Assembly (NCBI RefSeq): GCF_001753205.1
Contig: NZ_CP017560.1
Span: 2,232,001 to 2,296,000 of the forward strand
DNA: 64,000 nucleotides
Source of the DNA: Sporosarcina ureilytica
GTDB lineage: Bacteria > Bacillota > Bacilli > Bacillales_A > Planococcaceae
Reading direction: 5' to 3'
Notes under the pieces: generated by a model
Databases searched by the model: none
What the model was told of the DNA's origin: nothing
Seen by the model: only the letters and a program-made list of their open reading frames with translations
Shown: in pieces, positions 39,964-47,707 of the stretch
How the letters are laid out: each line of letters begins with the position of its first letter
Numbering within the stretch: position 1 is the stretch's first letter
Program-made: the position numbers and the translations under genes

Positions 39964-41096
39964 GCTTTACCCGCCGCCTCATAGTATAACTGCTCATATT
40001 GCTCTAAAATTTTAGCTGAATGGAATTTCTCCTCAACAGTTTGGAAGCCATTTTCAATAAAACGCTGTCTCAAGCTTTCATCTTGTAACAATTGGACAGC
40101 TTTATCGGCTGCCGCTGAAATGTCACCAAGATTAACAAGAAACCCATTGACGCCGTCTGTAACGACTTCTGGAATCCCATCAATATTTGTAGCAACTGAA
40201 GGAACGCCACAAGCAAGTGCTTCAAGTAGCACAAGGCCAAAAGCTTCTTTTTCCGATAAATGAAACATCATATCACTGATTGCTAGTAATTCCGCCATAT
40301 CATTTCTTTTTCCAGTAAAAAGAACATGGTTTTCTAAATCAAGTTCACGAACTAACGCTCTAATCGAATCCATTTCAGGACCTTCTCCAATAAGAAGAAG
40401 TTTCGCATTGACCTCTTGTAAAACAAGTTGAAAACTTTTTACAACGTCAGGTATATTTTTCACTTCTCTAAAGTTAGATATATGGATGAGAACTTTTTCA
40501 TCTTCTCGTATGCCAAGTTCATTTTTTAACGTTCCTGGTTCAAGTGGTCGATACGTTTCCTCATCGATAAAATTATAAATGGTACGAATTTCTTTGTTCG
40601 GGTTAATCAATTTTATTGTGTCTTGTTTTAATGAGTTAGACACGGCTGTGACAATACTAGATTTATTAATGCCGTACTGGACTGTATTGCGAAGTCCTTC
40701 ATCATGACCTAATACAGTCACATCTGTTCCATGAAGGGTTGTGATTACACCGATATCAGATTCAGCCATATCTTTCCCAAGCGCTGCGGCCACGGCATGT
40801 GGCATTGCATAATGTACATGCAACAAGTCAAGCTGTTCGGATTCAATTACTTGCGCAATCCGATTTGCAAGCGCAATATCATAAGGCGGGTATTTAAAAA
40901 CGGCATACCCTTCAAGCGTCACTTCATGAAAATGAACATTTTCATGCCGCCCTAATAATCGAAAAGGTACACTCGATGAAATATAATGTAACTCATGGCC
41001 TCTTTTCGCCATCATTAATCCTAATTCTGTTGCAACAACACCCGAACCACCTAATGAAGGGTAGCAGATGACACCTATTTTCAATTTTTCCAACAT
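39960..41096 (-). CDS. bshA: Bacillithiol glycosyltransferase BshA (378 aa)
   Basis: GT4 family, GT-B fold: KIGVICYPSLGGSGVVATEL at the start, LHVHYAMPHAVAAALGKDM, TTLHGTDVTVLGHD, and the donor-site SEKEAFGLVLLEALACGVP with the conserved Glu residues. It makes N-acetylglucosaminyl-malate, the first step to bacillithiol. ATG at 41096 follows GAGGGTGG. In B. subtilis mgsA and bshB1 lie between dapB and bshA; here the gap is only 32 bp, so deacetylation must rest on a gene elsewhere. Confidence 0.92.
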   Translation of the reverse strand: MLEKLKIGVICYPSLGGSGVVATELGLMMAKRGHELHYISSSVPFRLLGRHENVHFHEVTLEGYAVFKYPPYDIALANRIAQVIESEQLDLLHVHYAMPHAVAAALGKDMAESDIGVITTLHGTDVTVLGHDEGLRNTVQYGINKSSIVTAVSNSLKQDTIKLINPNKEIRTIYNFIDEETYRPLEPGTLKNELGIREDEKVLIHISNFREVKNIPDVVKSFQLVLQEVNAKLLLIGEGPEMDSIRALVRELDLENHVLFTGKRNDMAELLAISDMMFHLSEKEAFGLVLLEALACGVPSVATNIDGIPEVVTDGVNGFLVNLGDISAAADKAVQLLQDESLRQRFIENGFQTVEEKFHSAKILEQYEQLYYEAAGKA

Positions 41097-41128
41097 AACC
41101 ACCCTCTTCACAAGTCTTCTTATTACAT

Positions 41129-41929
41129 TTAATCGAGTATATTCTCAAGTCCATAAACCAGGTCTTTACGCACTAACACATTCCGTATGGCCATCAAGAC
41201 GCCTGGCATAAAACAACTTCTATTAAAGGAATCATGGCGCAATGTTAATAATTCCCCTTCTGCACCCAACAATACTTCTTGATGTGCAAGGAGACCAGGC
41301 AATCGTATACTATGTATTTTCATTCCTTCTATGTCTGCGCCTCGTGCACCTTTCACATGCTCTTTCTCTTCCTCATGACCTTGGATATGCGCTTCCCTTA
41401 CATTCATAATCATTTCAGCGGTTTTCATAGCTGTTCCAGACGGTGCGTCTACTTTTTGATTATGATGGGATTCAATAATTTCAATATCTCCGAGGTAGCG
41501 TGCAGCCATTGCTGAAAACTTCATCATTAAGACGGCGCCAATTGAAAAATTCGGTGCAATAATCCCACCAATTTCCTTTTCATTCGCAAATTCCGTTAAC
41601 TTTTCAATCTCATCAAAACTTAAGCCAGATGTACCCACTACTGGTCGAATCCCATTTTTTATCGCATTATACATATTCTCATATACAACGTCAGGCGTTG
41701 TTAAGTCTAGTAAAACGTCAGGTTGTACATGCTTAATTAAACGATCGAACGATGTGAAAATTGGAATCCCAATCTCAGTGTCATGAACTTTATTTTCGTG
41801 TAAAAACAATCCATCGTTTTTATAATCCAATGCAGCTACAATTTCCATATCTTCTATTTTATTAATGGCTTCAATTGCGGCACTGCCCATTCGGCCACGA
41901 GCACCTGCAAGCACAATTTTTATCGTCAT
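41129..41929 (-). CDS. dapB: 4-hydroxy-tetrahydrodipicolinate reductase (266 aa)
   Basis: N-terminal NAD(P)-binding GARGRMGSAA; LLDLTTPDVVYENM; VVGTSGLS; APNFSIGAVLMMKFSAMA; and the catalytic/substrate loop ESHHNQKVDAPSGTAMKTAE. It acts in diaminopimelate and lysine synthesis, for peptidoglycan and (through the pathway) spore dipicolinate. ATG at 41929 follows AAAGGAGGA by about 8 nt. It overlaps ypjD by 4 bp. Confidence 0.95.
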   Translation of the reverse strand: MTIKIVLAGARGRMGSAAIEAINKIEDMEIVAALDYKNDGLFLHENKVHDTEIGIPIFTSFDRLIKHVQPDVLLDLTTPDVVYENMYNAIKNGIRPVVGTSGLSFDEIEKLTEFANEKEIGGIIAPNFSIGAVLMMKFSAMAARYLGDIEIIESHHNQKVDAPSGTAMKTAEMIMNVREAHIQGHEEEKEHVKGARGADIEGMKIHSIRLPGLLAHQEVLLGAEGELLTLRHDSFNRSCFMPGVLMAIRNVLVRKDLVYGLENILD

Positions 41930-42264
41930 TTTTCTTCCTCCTTTTTTGTCCAACGATCTGCGTCACGCACTTTGTACTTTTGAAGTACATTCGTGAGCGC
42001 CTTCTCCAAACTAATCCCTTCTCTGTTTGCAAAACAAACGAGAACAAATAATAAATCGCCCGTTTCTTCTTCAAGTGAACGGATCGCTTCTTCTCTTTTT
42101 TTCTTTTTCATCCCGTAGACGTGCTGGACTTCGCGGGATAATTCGCCCAATTCCTCAGTCAGTCTTGCGAGCAGTTCCATTGGAGGAAAATATCCTTCTT
42201 TAAAACTATTTATGTACAAATCGACTTCTTTTTGCAATTCTGATAATGTACGTTCTGTTTCCAC
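41926..42264 (-). CDS. ypjD: MazG-type nucleotide pyrophosphohydrolase YpjD (112 aa)
   Basis: All-alpha NTP pyrophosphohydrolase: LARLTEELGELSREVQHVYG carries the ExxE pair and RSLEEETGDLLFVLVCFANR the ExxD pair that bind magnesium; a basic C-terminal tail follows. It probably cleanses non-canonical NTPs. The GTG at 42264 (or TTG at 42267) follows AAGGAG with good spacing and gives the family length of about 111; the longer frame from 42336 has no site. Coupled to dapB by a 4-bp overlap. Confidence 0.88.
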   Translation of the reverse strand: METERTLSELQKEVDLYINSFKEGYFPPMELLARLTEELGELSREVQHVYGMKKKKREEAIRSLEEETGDLLFVLVCFANREGISLEKALTNVLQKYKVRDADRWTKKEEEK

Positions 42265-42337
42265 CAAATCCAACTCCTTCCTTCTAATCGTATTAATTTC
42301 TGCGACGGTTGTCAAAGATATAAAGTGAAACTTCAAT

Positions 42338-42366
42338 CAGTGGGGGTTTTCCTCATCCCCCACTGA
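42338..42366. repeat. Perfect 10-bp-stem hairpin upstream of ypjD
   Basis: TCAGTGGGGG-TTTTCCTCAT-CCCCCACTGA. No T-run, so not a clear terminator; it adjoins the IS200/IS605-like scar on its right. Confidence 0.6.
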
Positions 42367-42377
42367 TTGTTAGTTGA

Positions 42378-42477
42378 ACCAATCGGGCTTTTACGGGCAG
42401 TTAACCTCCCATCTATACTTATCGTTTTACTTAAGTCTTGAGGTGGGAGTCTTACTGCCCGTTAATGCGGGATAAAA
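42378..42477. mobile_element. Possible IS200/IS605-type end or omega-RNA scar
   Basis: Arms ACGGGCAGT..CCTCCCA (42393-42411) and TGGGAG..ACTGCCCGT (42444-42462) form an imperfect hairpin, followed by TAATGCGGGATAAA. No tnpA or tnpB is present. The pattern resembles right ends of TnpB elements in Bacillaceae from memory. A related segment in inverse orientation is at 46488-46526. Identity is tentative. Confidence 0.4.
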
Positions 42478-42524
42478 ACAGATGATAGTAAGATGATTGT
42501 GATTTGTCGAAAGGTGGGTTCCTC

Positions 42525-42698
42525 ATGTTAGAAGGTGTCAAAACAAAAAACATCTTGTTCTTTATTGTCGGTGCTACTATTTTTAGTTTTGGCATCGTTC
42601 ATTTTAATATTCAAAATGAGTGAGCTGAAGGAGGTTTTACTGGAATTACGCCATACTTCTTTTCGCTTTTAATTGGGAACCCGCACTGATGATCAAAA
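42525..42698 (+). pseudogene. ypjC: Truncated YitT-family (UPF0750) membrane protein, ypjC remnant
   Basis: AAAGGTGG precedes ATG; the frame reads MLEGVKTKNILFFIVGATIF, SFGIVHFNIQNE and then TGA. It resumes in frame with AEGGFTGIT, shifts by one base, and continues ILLFAFNWEPALMI. That is the N-terminal 65 residues of the YitT/UPF0750 family with a nonsense codon, a frameshift and loss of the remaining 200-plus residues. Its place beside ypjD and ypjA matches ypjC in B. subtilis. Non-functional. Confidence 0.75.
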
Positions 42699-42741
42699 GC
42701 GACCACTTCAACCGTAAATCAATGGCCATACTTGATAAAAC

Positions 42742-42782
42742 AAAAAGTAGAAGAAAATGATTGATACATTTTCTTCTACTTT
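42742..42782. terminator. Bidirectional terminator between ypjC remnant and yugP
   Basis: AAAAGTAGAAGAAAATG-ATTGATA-CATTTTCTTCTACTTTT, a perfect 17-bp stem 13 bp from the yugP-like stop. Confidence 0.9.
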
Positions 42783-42795
42783 TATTTTTTTACGC

Positions 42796-43458
42796 TTATT
42801 CCCTATTAAAGAAAATTAATAGAAGTCGAACGAGTTCTAGTACTGCAACAGCAGCTGCTGCTACATAAGTCATCGCTGCAGCGTTTAATACTTTTTTCGC
42901 ATGGGACTCTTCTTCGTTCTGAATCACGCCAAGTGAGACAACTTGATCCATCGCCCGACTCGATGCATTAAACTCTACAGGCAGTGTGACAAGTTGAAAT
43001 AAAACCCCGACAGCTAGTAATAAAATACCGATTCCTAGGAACGTGTTTGAAAAAAACAATCCAATCATAATGAATATCCAAGAAGCATTAGATGTTAGAT
43101 TTGCCGCTGGTACAAGACTGTGACGAAAACGTAAAAATGCATACGCTTCTTTATCTTGAATTGCATGTCCTACTTCATGAGCAGCTACAGCTGTTCCCGC
43201 AACGGACGCTTCACGATAATTATGCGGTGATAGCGCCACTGTTTTCGTTAAAGGATTGTAGTGGTCACTTAAAAAACCATTCGACTCTACTACTTTCACA
43301 TCATGTAAATCGTTTTGATCCAAGATAAGTCGGGCAACTTGTGCACCGGTCATGCCAGACGTTGAACGGACTTTCGAATATTTTTTATACGTACTTTTAA
43401 CTTTAAATTGAGCGTATAATGGTAGTAGAATAATTAACCCTAAATAGAACCAATACAT
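42796..43458 (-). CDS. yugP: YugP-type membrane zinc metallopeptidase (220 aa)
   Basis: The peptidase motif AVAAHEVGHAIQDKEAY (HExxH) lies at about residues 93-98, between an N-terminal membrane segment (WFYLGLIILLPLYAQF) and two or three further ones (WIFIMIGLFFSNTFLGIGIL; YVAAAAVAVLELVRLLLIFF). This is the 'neutral zinc metallopeptidase' family typified by B. subtilis YugP. Substrate unknown; by comparison with HtpX-like enzymes a role in membrane-protein quality control is possible. In B. subtilis yugP is not at this locus, so the placement here is lineage-specific. Confidence 0.85.
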   Translation of the reverse strand: MYWFYLGLIILLPLYAQFKVKSTYKKYSKVRSTSGMTGAQVARLILDQNDLHDVKVVESNGFLSDHYNPLTKTVALSPHNYREASVAGTAVAAHEVGHAIQDKEAYAFLRFRHSLVPAANLTSNASWIFIMIGLFFSNTFLGIGILLLAVGVLFQLVTLPVEFNASSRAMDQVVSLGVIQNEEESHAKKVLNAAAMTYVAAAAVAVLELVRLLLIFFNRE

Positions 43459-43527
43459 CTTTTATCCCCCTTCTTTCTGTCTGTCCCTATTTTATATTGC
43501 ATGAGGGTGTTTCGCAACTTTTTACAA

Positions 43528-44124
43528 TTATGAGGGTGTGATTGTGACTCTCTTCCAAACAAAATAGGCAATAAAAATACAAAATAATGATAGCCAAAAA
43601 GTGAAATAACCAATTTGATCCATATATTTCATCAAATCCCCGTAAATCGGCATTTGACCAAACACATAATCGATGACATCGTTGTGTAATGTCCAGATTG
43701 CCGCAAGGATAATATGTCCTATTGAAAATTGATAAAAAGGAATATAGAGCACAGCTTGGAACGCCATCGCAAAGTGTGAAATGACAAGCATCCAGCCAAC
43801 CCAACCGATTGACCCGGTCTCAAGTAGCGTTAAAATATTCATCACCACTGCCCACAGACCATATTTCACCAACGTAATTAATGCCAAGGCCTCCATCAAC
43901 TTAAAGTTTCGATTAATGAGCCAACCAATAATCGCAAAACAAAAAAACAAACTTGCTGTCGGGCTATCCGGAACGAATACCCAATACTTTGGTTCAGTAA
44001 TGATTAGTTGCCATTTATACCAGTCGTATCCATAAACCGTGCCAAGGATATTTACAAATAATAATAGCCAAAGAAAAGATTTATGCGATAGTATGAGCCA
44101 AACTCTCATCATTAATGCATTCAA
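43528..44124 (-). CDS. ypjA: YpjA family membrane protein, DUF1405 (198 aa)
   Basis: Five or six hydrophobic segments, e.g. FLWLLLFVNILGTVYGYDWY, SLFFCFAIIGWLINRN and IGYFTFWLSLFCIFIAYFVW. It matches DUF1405, whose gene follows qcrABC in B. subtilis. Role unknown; proximity to the cytochrome bc complex suggests a respiratory or membrane function (inference). A TTG at 44124 lies 7 nt after GAGGAGGG and is preferred over upstream codons. A terminator separates it from qcrC. Confidence 0.82.
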   Translation of the reverse strand: MNALMMRVWLILSHKSFLWLLLFVNILGTVYGYDWYKWQLIITEPKYWVFVPDSPTASLFFCFAIIGWLINRNFKLMEALALITLVKYGLWAVVMNILTLLETGSIGWVGWMLVISHFAMAFQAVLYIPFYQFSIGHIILAAIWTLHNDVIDYVFGQMPIYGDLMKYMDQIGYFTFWLSLFCIFIAYFVWKRVTITPS

Positions 44125-44230
44125 TTGGCAACCCTCCTCGTCCATTTAATCTAAGTCCATCATAAATAATCACTCTATAAATAAATCTTACCAAAAAACA
44201 CTTAAACTAGACATATATATATATAATAGA

Positions 44231-44258
44231 AAAAAGAGCCAGTTTCCTGACTCTTTTT
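44231..44258 (-). terminator. Terminator after qcrC
   Basis: AAAAAGAGTCAG / CTGGCTCTTTTTT (one G-U), 10 bp beyond the stop of qcrC. Confidence 0.75.
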
Positions 44259-44267
44259 CTTTCATTC

Positions 44268-45029
44268 TTATTCTAGTTCTGCAAGATATTCAGATAAAGC
44301 TCTGAGTTCTTCATCGGTACCTTCGAACGTGCCTCCAGGCATGCCACCAACACCGTTTATTGCGATATCTTCAATCTCATCAGCTGTTAGGCCAGTTCCA
44401 GCAAGTGAAGGTCCTAAACCACCTTCAAAAGAGTTCCCGTGACAGCTAATACATGAAGATTCAGCGTAAATCAGATACCCTTCTGATTCCATATCAAACT
44501 CAACTTCTTCTACGATTGCACCTTGGATTTTCTGTGCTTCCCAGTCATGATTTGCAACAGATTCCCAAGTTAAATAAACAAGAGCAGCTACTGACAGCAG
44601 CATGAATGCCGTTGGAAGCGGTCTCTTAATTGGGCGACGCTCTTTACTTGTATCCATAAATGGAACGAGCATCAATGCACCAATTGCGAGTCCAGGCATA
44701 ATGATTGCCCCGACAATATTCCAAGGTCCAGAAGCGAAAGAGTATTTCAATAGCTGGTACATTGAAAGGAAATACCAATCCGGAACCGGTGTATACATCG
44801 TATCAGTAGGATCCGCTTGTCGCTCCAGCGGCGCTGGATGCGCGAGCGTTAAAACTAAATATCCGATTAAGAAAACAGCACCAACCAACCATTCTTTCAA
44901 TAAGAAGTTTGGATAGAAAGCTTCTGTTTTCCCCGGGTATTCCGAATAATCTTTCGGGACGTTAGGCATTTTATTGTTTGCCTTAATACGTGAATCTCCG
45001 ACAAATTTCATCCCTTTTCCGCGTTGCAT
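44268..45029 (-). CDS. qcrC: Menaquinol:cytochrome c reductase, cytochrome b/c subunit (253 aa)
   Basis: The N-terminal part has three membrane segments corresponding to the subunit-IV half of cytochrome b (EWLVGAVFLIGYLVLTLAHP; PDWYFLSMYQLLKYSF; IVGAIIMPGLAIGALMLVPF). It is fused to a C-terminal cytochrome c domain with ESSCISCHGNSFEGG (CxxCH haem site) and an axial Met candidate in GVGGMPGGTFEG. This fusion is characteristic of Bacillus bc complexes. Start choice among in-frame codons is not certain. Last gene of qcrABC. Confidence 0.94.
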   Translation of the reverse strand: MQRGKGMKFVGDSRIKANNKMPNVPKDYSEYPGKTEAFYPNFLLKEWLVGAVFLIGYLVLTLAHPAPLERQADPTDTMYTPVPDWYFLSMYQLLKYSFASGPWNIVGAIIMPGLAIGALMLVPFMDTSKERRPIKRPLPTAFMLLSVAALVYLTWESVANHDWEAQKIQGAIVEEVEFDMESEGYLIYAESSCISCHGNSFEGGLGPSLAGTGLTADEIEDIAINGVGGMPGGTFEGTDEELRALSEYLAELE

Positions 45030-45072
45030 AATGTCCCCTCCTTATAAAATTCAATGGACGTAAGTACGTTTC

Positions 45073-45747
45073 TTATAGTGGTCCAGAAATTCCTTGTCTA
45101 CGAATAAAGACAAAGTGAGCCCCAAGCAACCCAAGCAATGCTGCGGGTAGGAAGAAGACATGTATCGCAAAGAAGCGTGTTAATGTCTGTGCACCGAGAA
45201 TCTCAGAATCTCCTGCAAGGAGAATTTTAATCTGTTCTCCAATGAATGGTACAGATGCTGCAATCTCAATTCCTACTTTCGTAGCGAACAATGCTTTCAT
45301 ATCCCATGGTAATAAATAACCTGTAAAGCCTAAGCCAAGCATTGTTACGAAAATAAGTACTCCAACAATCCAGTTTAGCTCACGAGGCTTCTTGTAAGAA
45401 CCCGTAAAAAATACACGTAAAGTATGTAGGAACATCATAACGATAACAAGTGAAGCTCCCCAGTGGTGCATCCCACGCACAATTTCACCGAATGCTACTT
45501 CGTTTTGAAGATAGTAAACGGATTTCCAAGCATTTTCAATATCCGGCGTGTAATACATCGTTAGGAACATACCAGATAAAATTTGGATAACGGTTACAAA
45601 AAACGTCAGCCCTCCAAAACAATAGATAAATGCGGAAAAATGATGTGCAGGGTTTACGTGCTCAGGTACTTCGTGGTCAGCGATATCGCGCCAAATTGGG
45701 GTGATATCCAACCGTTCGTCAACCCAATCATAAATTTTATTCAGCAC
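45073..45747 (-). CDS. qcrB: Menaquinol:cytochrome c reductase, cytochrome b subunit (224 aa)
   Basis: Short cytochrome b6-type protein with four membrane helices. Haem-ligand histidines lie in VRGMHHWGASLVIVMMFLH and RFFAIHVFFLPAALLGLLGA; IYCFGGLTFFVTVIQILSG and GFTGYLLPWDMKALFATKVG are conserved. The GTG at 45747 follows GGGGGTA by 9 nt and gives exactly the 224 residues of B. subtilis QcrB (VLNKIYDWVDERLDITP); the longer frame overlaps qcrA. Confidence 0.95.
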   Translation of the reverse strand: MLNKIYDWVDERLDITPIWRDIADHEVPEHVNPAHHFSAFIYCFGGLTFFVTVIQILSGMFLTMYYTPDIENAWKSVYYLQNEVAFGEIVRGMHHWGASLVIVMMFLHTLRVFFTGSYKKPRELNWIVGVLIFVTMLGLGFTGYLLPWDMKALFATKVGIEIAASVPFIGEQIKILLAGDSEILGAQTLTRFFAIHVFFLPAALLGLLGAHFVFIRRQGISGPL

Positions 45748-45770
45748 TTTGGTCGTACCCCCTAACATTT

Positions 45771-46277
45771 TTAAACTAATGTGTTCGGTGTTGTTCCACC
45801 TAAATAAAGATAGCCGTCTTTTTCCATCCACAAATACTCATCAAGTGGTCCAATTGGTGGTGTTCCTGGAACATGTTTACCATTTTTCTCATAGCGTCCT
45901 GCGTGGCAAGGGCAAAAGAATTGGTCAGGATGATTTTTATCCCCACCCCAGTTTACAGTACAACCAAGGTGTTTACAGACTGGTGAAAGCGCTACGATTC
46001 TATCGCCGCTTTTATACACCCATGCTGAATAAGATTCATCTGATTTATACCACCCATCCTGACGATCGACGATTGTGTAGTCAACTCGGACCGGTGTTTC
46101 CGTTAGCTCGTCCACTCTTTGAGGCGTTGCAGTGAAATCACCTTCTCCTGATTTTTGTAAAACAGGATCGACTGCAAAACGAAGCATCGGCATAATTGTT
46201 CCAGACGCCATAAAACCGCCTACGCCCATTATTGTGTAGCTAAGGAATTGACGCCTTGACACTCGATTCTTACTCAT
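45771..46277 (-). CDS. qcrA: Menaquinol:cytochrome c reductase, Rieske iron-sulfur subunit (168 aa)
   Basis: The twin-Arg-like leader RVSRRQFLSYTIMGVGGFM serves as membrane anchor. The [2Fe-2S] ligands are in VCKHLGCTVNW (C-x-H..C) and FFCPCHAGRYEKNG (C-x-C-H-x-G). It takes electrons from menaquinol and passes them to cytochrome c in QcrC. First gene of the operon; a promoter and an inverted repeat lie upstream. Confidence 0.95.
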   Translation of the reverse strand: MSKNRVSRRQFLSYTIMGVGGFMASGTIMPMLRFAVDPVLQKSGEGDFTATPQRVDELTETPVRVDYTIVDRQDGWYKSDESYSAWVYKSGDRIVALSPVCKHLGCTVNWGGDKNHPDQFFCPCHAGRYEKNGKHVPGTPPIGPLDEYLWMEKDGYLYLGGTTPNTLV

Positions 46278-46351
46278 GTTCTCCCTCCTCTTACTAAAAG
46301 GTCAGTCCAACAAAAATACTTTTGATAAATGTAAATACTAGGACACTTCTA

Positions 46352-46380
46352 TAATATCCTAATCATAGAGGAAATTCAAT
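46352..46380 (-). promoter_or_regulatory. Probable qcrABC promoter
   Basis: On the minus strand TTGAAT, 17-nt spacer, TATTAT, with the start of qcrA about 75 nt further. Confidence 0.6.
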
Positions 46381-46385
46381 CTAAC

Positions 46386-46411
46386 TTCACAACCTATTCA
46401 TAGTTTGTGAA
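46386..46411. promoter_or_regulatory. Inverted repeat just upstream of the qcrABC -35 box
   Basis: TTCACAA-CCTATTCATAG-TTTGTGAA. The arms point outward relative to a Rex box, so this is not a standard Rex site, but position suggests an activator or redox-regulator operator. Confidence 0.4.
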
Positions 46412-46487
46412 CAATTGATGAATTTTCGCCTATATTAGCGGACAATGTGACTTCTAGCTTACTATTTCAGGTGAATATGTAAGATTC

Positions 46488-46526
46488 AAGTGGGGATCAA
46501 CCGCCCGTAAGTATGCGATTGGTTGA
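46488..46526 (-). mobile_element. Second possible IS200/IS605-type scar
   Basis: On the minus strand AACCAATCGCATACTTACGG then GCGGTTGATCCCCACTTG parallels AACCAATCGGGCTTTTACGG then GCAGTTAACCTCCCATC at 42378-42413. No coding part remains. Confidence 0.35.
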
Positions 46527-46570
46527 ATTAATAATTGGCCGAAAGCGCATTCATGAATCAATGTTTACTG

Positions 46571-47017
46571 TTATTCTGTCCACTTCTTTGTGAATAAAGG
46601 AAGAACTTGTCGGAGTTGATCCTCAATGACCGTATTTCTTAATTGCTTGTCCATACTTTCTAACGGAATGGAAGGTAACCAAATTATCTCCCCTTCTATC
46701 TCAACATCCGTCCAAGTTCTATCCGTCGTCAAATAAAATATATGCTTAAAATCCATCAGCTGTAAATCTTTACTCAGCACATTGCTCATCTCTTGTAGAT
46801 TAGTAGATTGCGTGTATGTAAATGGCGGTAATACCATCATCCGTCCTCTAAATTGCGTTTCAATAAAGCTGGATAGATGCATTAAAAACTCCGTTGCGGA
46901 TGAACTCCCTTTTAAAGCTTCCGGAGCCGTTTCCAATTTCAATAGAGGTACGAGTAACGTATCAATATAATCTTTTTGTTGAAAATATGTATCCATGTCT
47001 TGACTATTCCAATTCAT
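46571..47017 (-). CDS. ypiF: YpiF family protein, DUF2487 (148 aa)
   Basis: Soluble protein of unknown function, recognised by DTLLVPLLKLETAPEALKGS, MVLPPFTYTQSTNLQEMSNV and FKHIFYLTTDRTW, and by its place between ypiB and qcrA as in B. subtilis. The ATG follows AGGAGGGC by about 7 nt. A terminator precedes it (after ypiB would read away), so it appears to be its own unit. Confidence 0.85.
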   Translation of the reverse strand: MNWNSQDMDTYFQQKDYIDTLLVPLLKLETAPEALKGSSSATEFLMHLSSFIETQFRGRMMVLPPFTYTQSTNLQEMSNVLSKDLQLMDFKHIFYLTTDRTWTDVEIEGEIIWLPSIPLESMDKQLRNTVIEDQLRQVLPLFTKKWTE

Positions 47018-47114
47018 AGGTGATGCCCTCCTAAGTAACTTTACTGTATTGTCATTATTAATCTTATCAAACGAAACCTTACTTAGCTATGCGCAACATC
47101 ATTTCTGGCATTTG

Positions 47115-47161
47115 ATAAAAAAAAGCAAATAACTCCATCTATGGGATGGAGTTATTGCTTT
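47115..47161 (-). terminator. Terminator at the end of ypiB
   Basis: AGCAATAACTCCATC and GATGGAGTTATTTGCT arms followed by a run of T on the minus strand; the stem begins inside the last codons of ypiB. Confidence 0.8.
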
Positions 47162-47706
47162 CCTTTCATTGCCGTATCATTCAACATCGCTGAGAGTGCG
47201 AAAAACCGCTCTTTATCATTCGTATCGAGTGCCTCGTCAATTCCTTTTCTTAGCGTTTCCCTGGTCATATTTTCGATACTTTCTTCTACTAACTGTTGGG
47301 CGATTCTTTTATCCGTTTCGCTAATTTGCAAATAGGCAGGTAAAAAAGGGTTCTCCTCACGAACACTTGCATAATGCGGACAGGCATGATTATTTGGGAA
47401 ATTAAGTTGAATATACATTTTTTCATTTTCGTAAAGTCGCAAGTCATGAAATGATTTTTCGGCATCGGCTGTCATTAAATTTCCTTTGTAGAAACGAAAT
47501 GGAATGCTTTCTGATTTTGTCGTAGAAATTACCATTGCTCTTGGACAATAATGAGCCTCATCTGTAAAGTGCACGTTTTCTAAAAGTTTCTCGTGACTTA
47601 GCAAATAATTCAAAATCCACACACATTCACGTCGCTTTAACTTATAACGCTTGAGGAACCATTTAACAAAATCTTTTTTGGCATCGACAGGTACCATCGC
47701 CTTCAT
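47152..47706 (-). CDS. ypiB: UPF0302 protein YpiB (184 aa)
   Basis: N-terminal UPF0302 domain (DFVKWFLKRYKLKRRECVWI; FTDEAHYCPRAMVISTTKS) and C-terminal IDEAL domain region (ESIENMTRETLRKGIDEALD). ATG at 47706 lies 6 nt after GAGGAGG; upstream in-frame codons overlap ypiA. Function unknown; IDEAL domains occur in Bacillales regulators. The start lies only 1 bp from the end of ypiA, so the two genes are coupled. Confidence 0.88.
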   Translation of the reverse strand: MKAMVPVDAKKDFVKWFLKRYKLKRRECVWILNYLLSHEKLLENVHFTDEAHYCPRAMVISTTKSESIPFRFYKGNLMTADAEKSFHDLRLYENEKMYIQLNFPNNHACPHYASVREENPFLPAYLQISETDKRIAQQLVEESIENMTRETLRKGIDEALDTNDKERFFALSAMLNDTAMKGKQ

Positions 47707-47707
47707 G

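Noticed and set aside
46386-46411. Rex-box upstream of qcrA
   Set aside because: The half-sites are in reverse order and too far apart for the TTGTGAA-N6-TTCACAA consensus.
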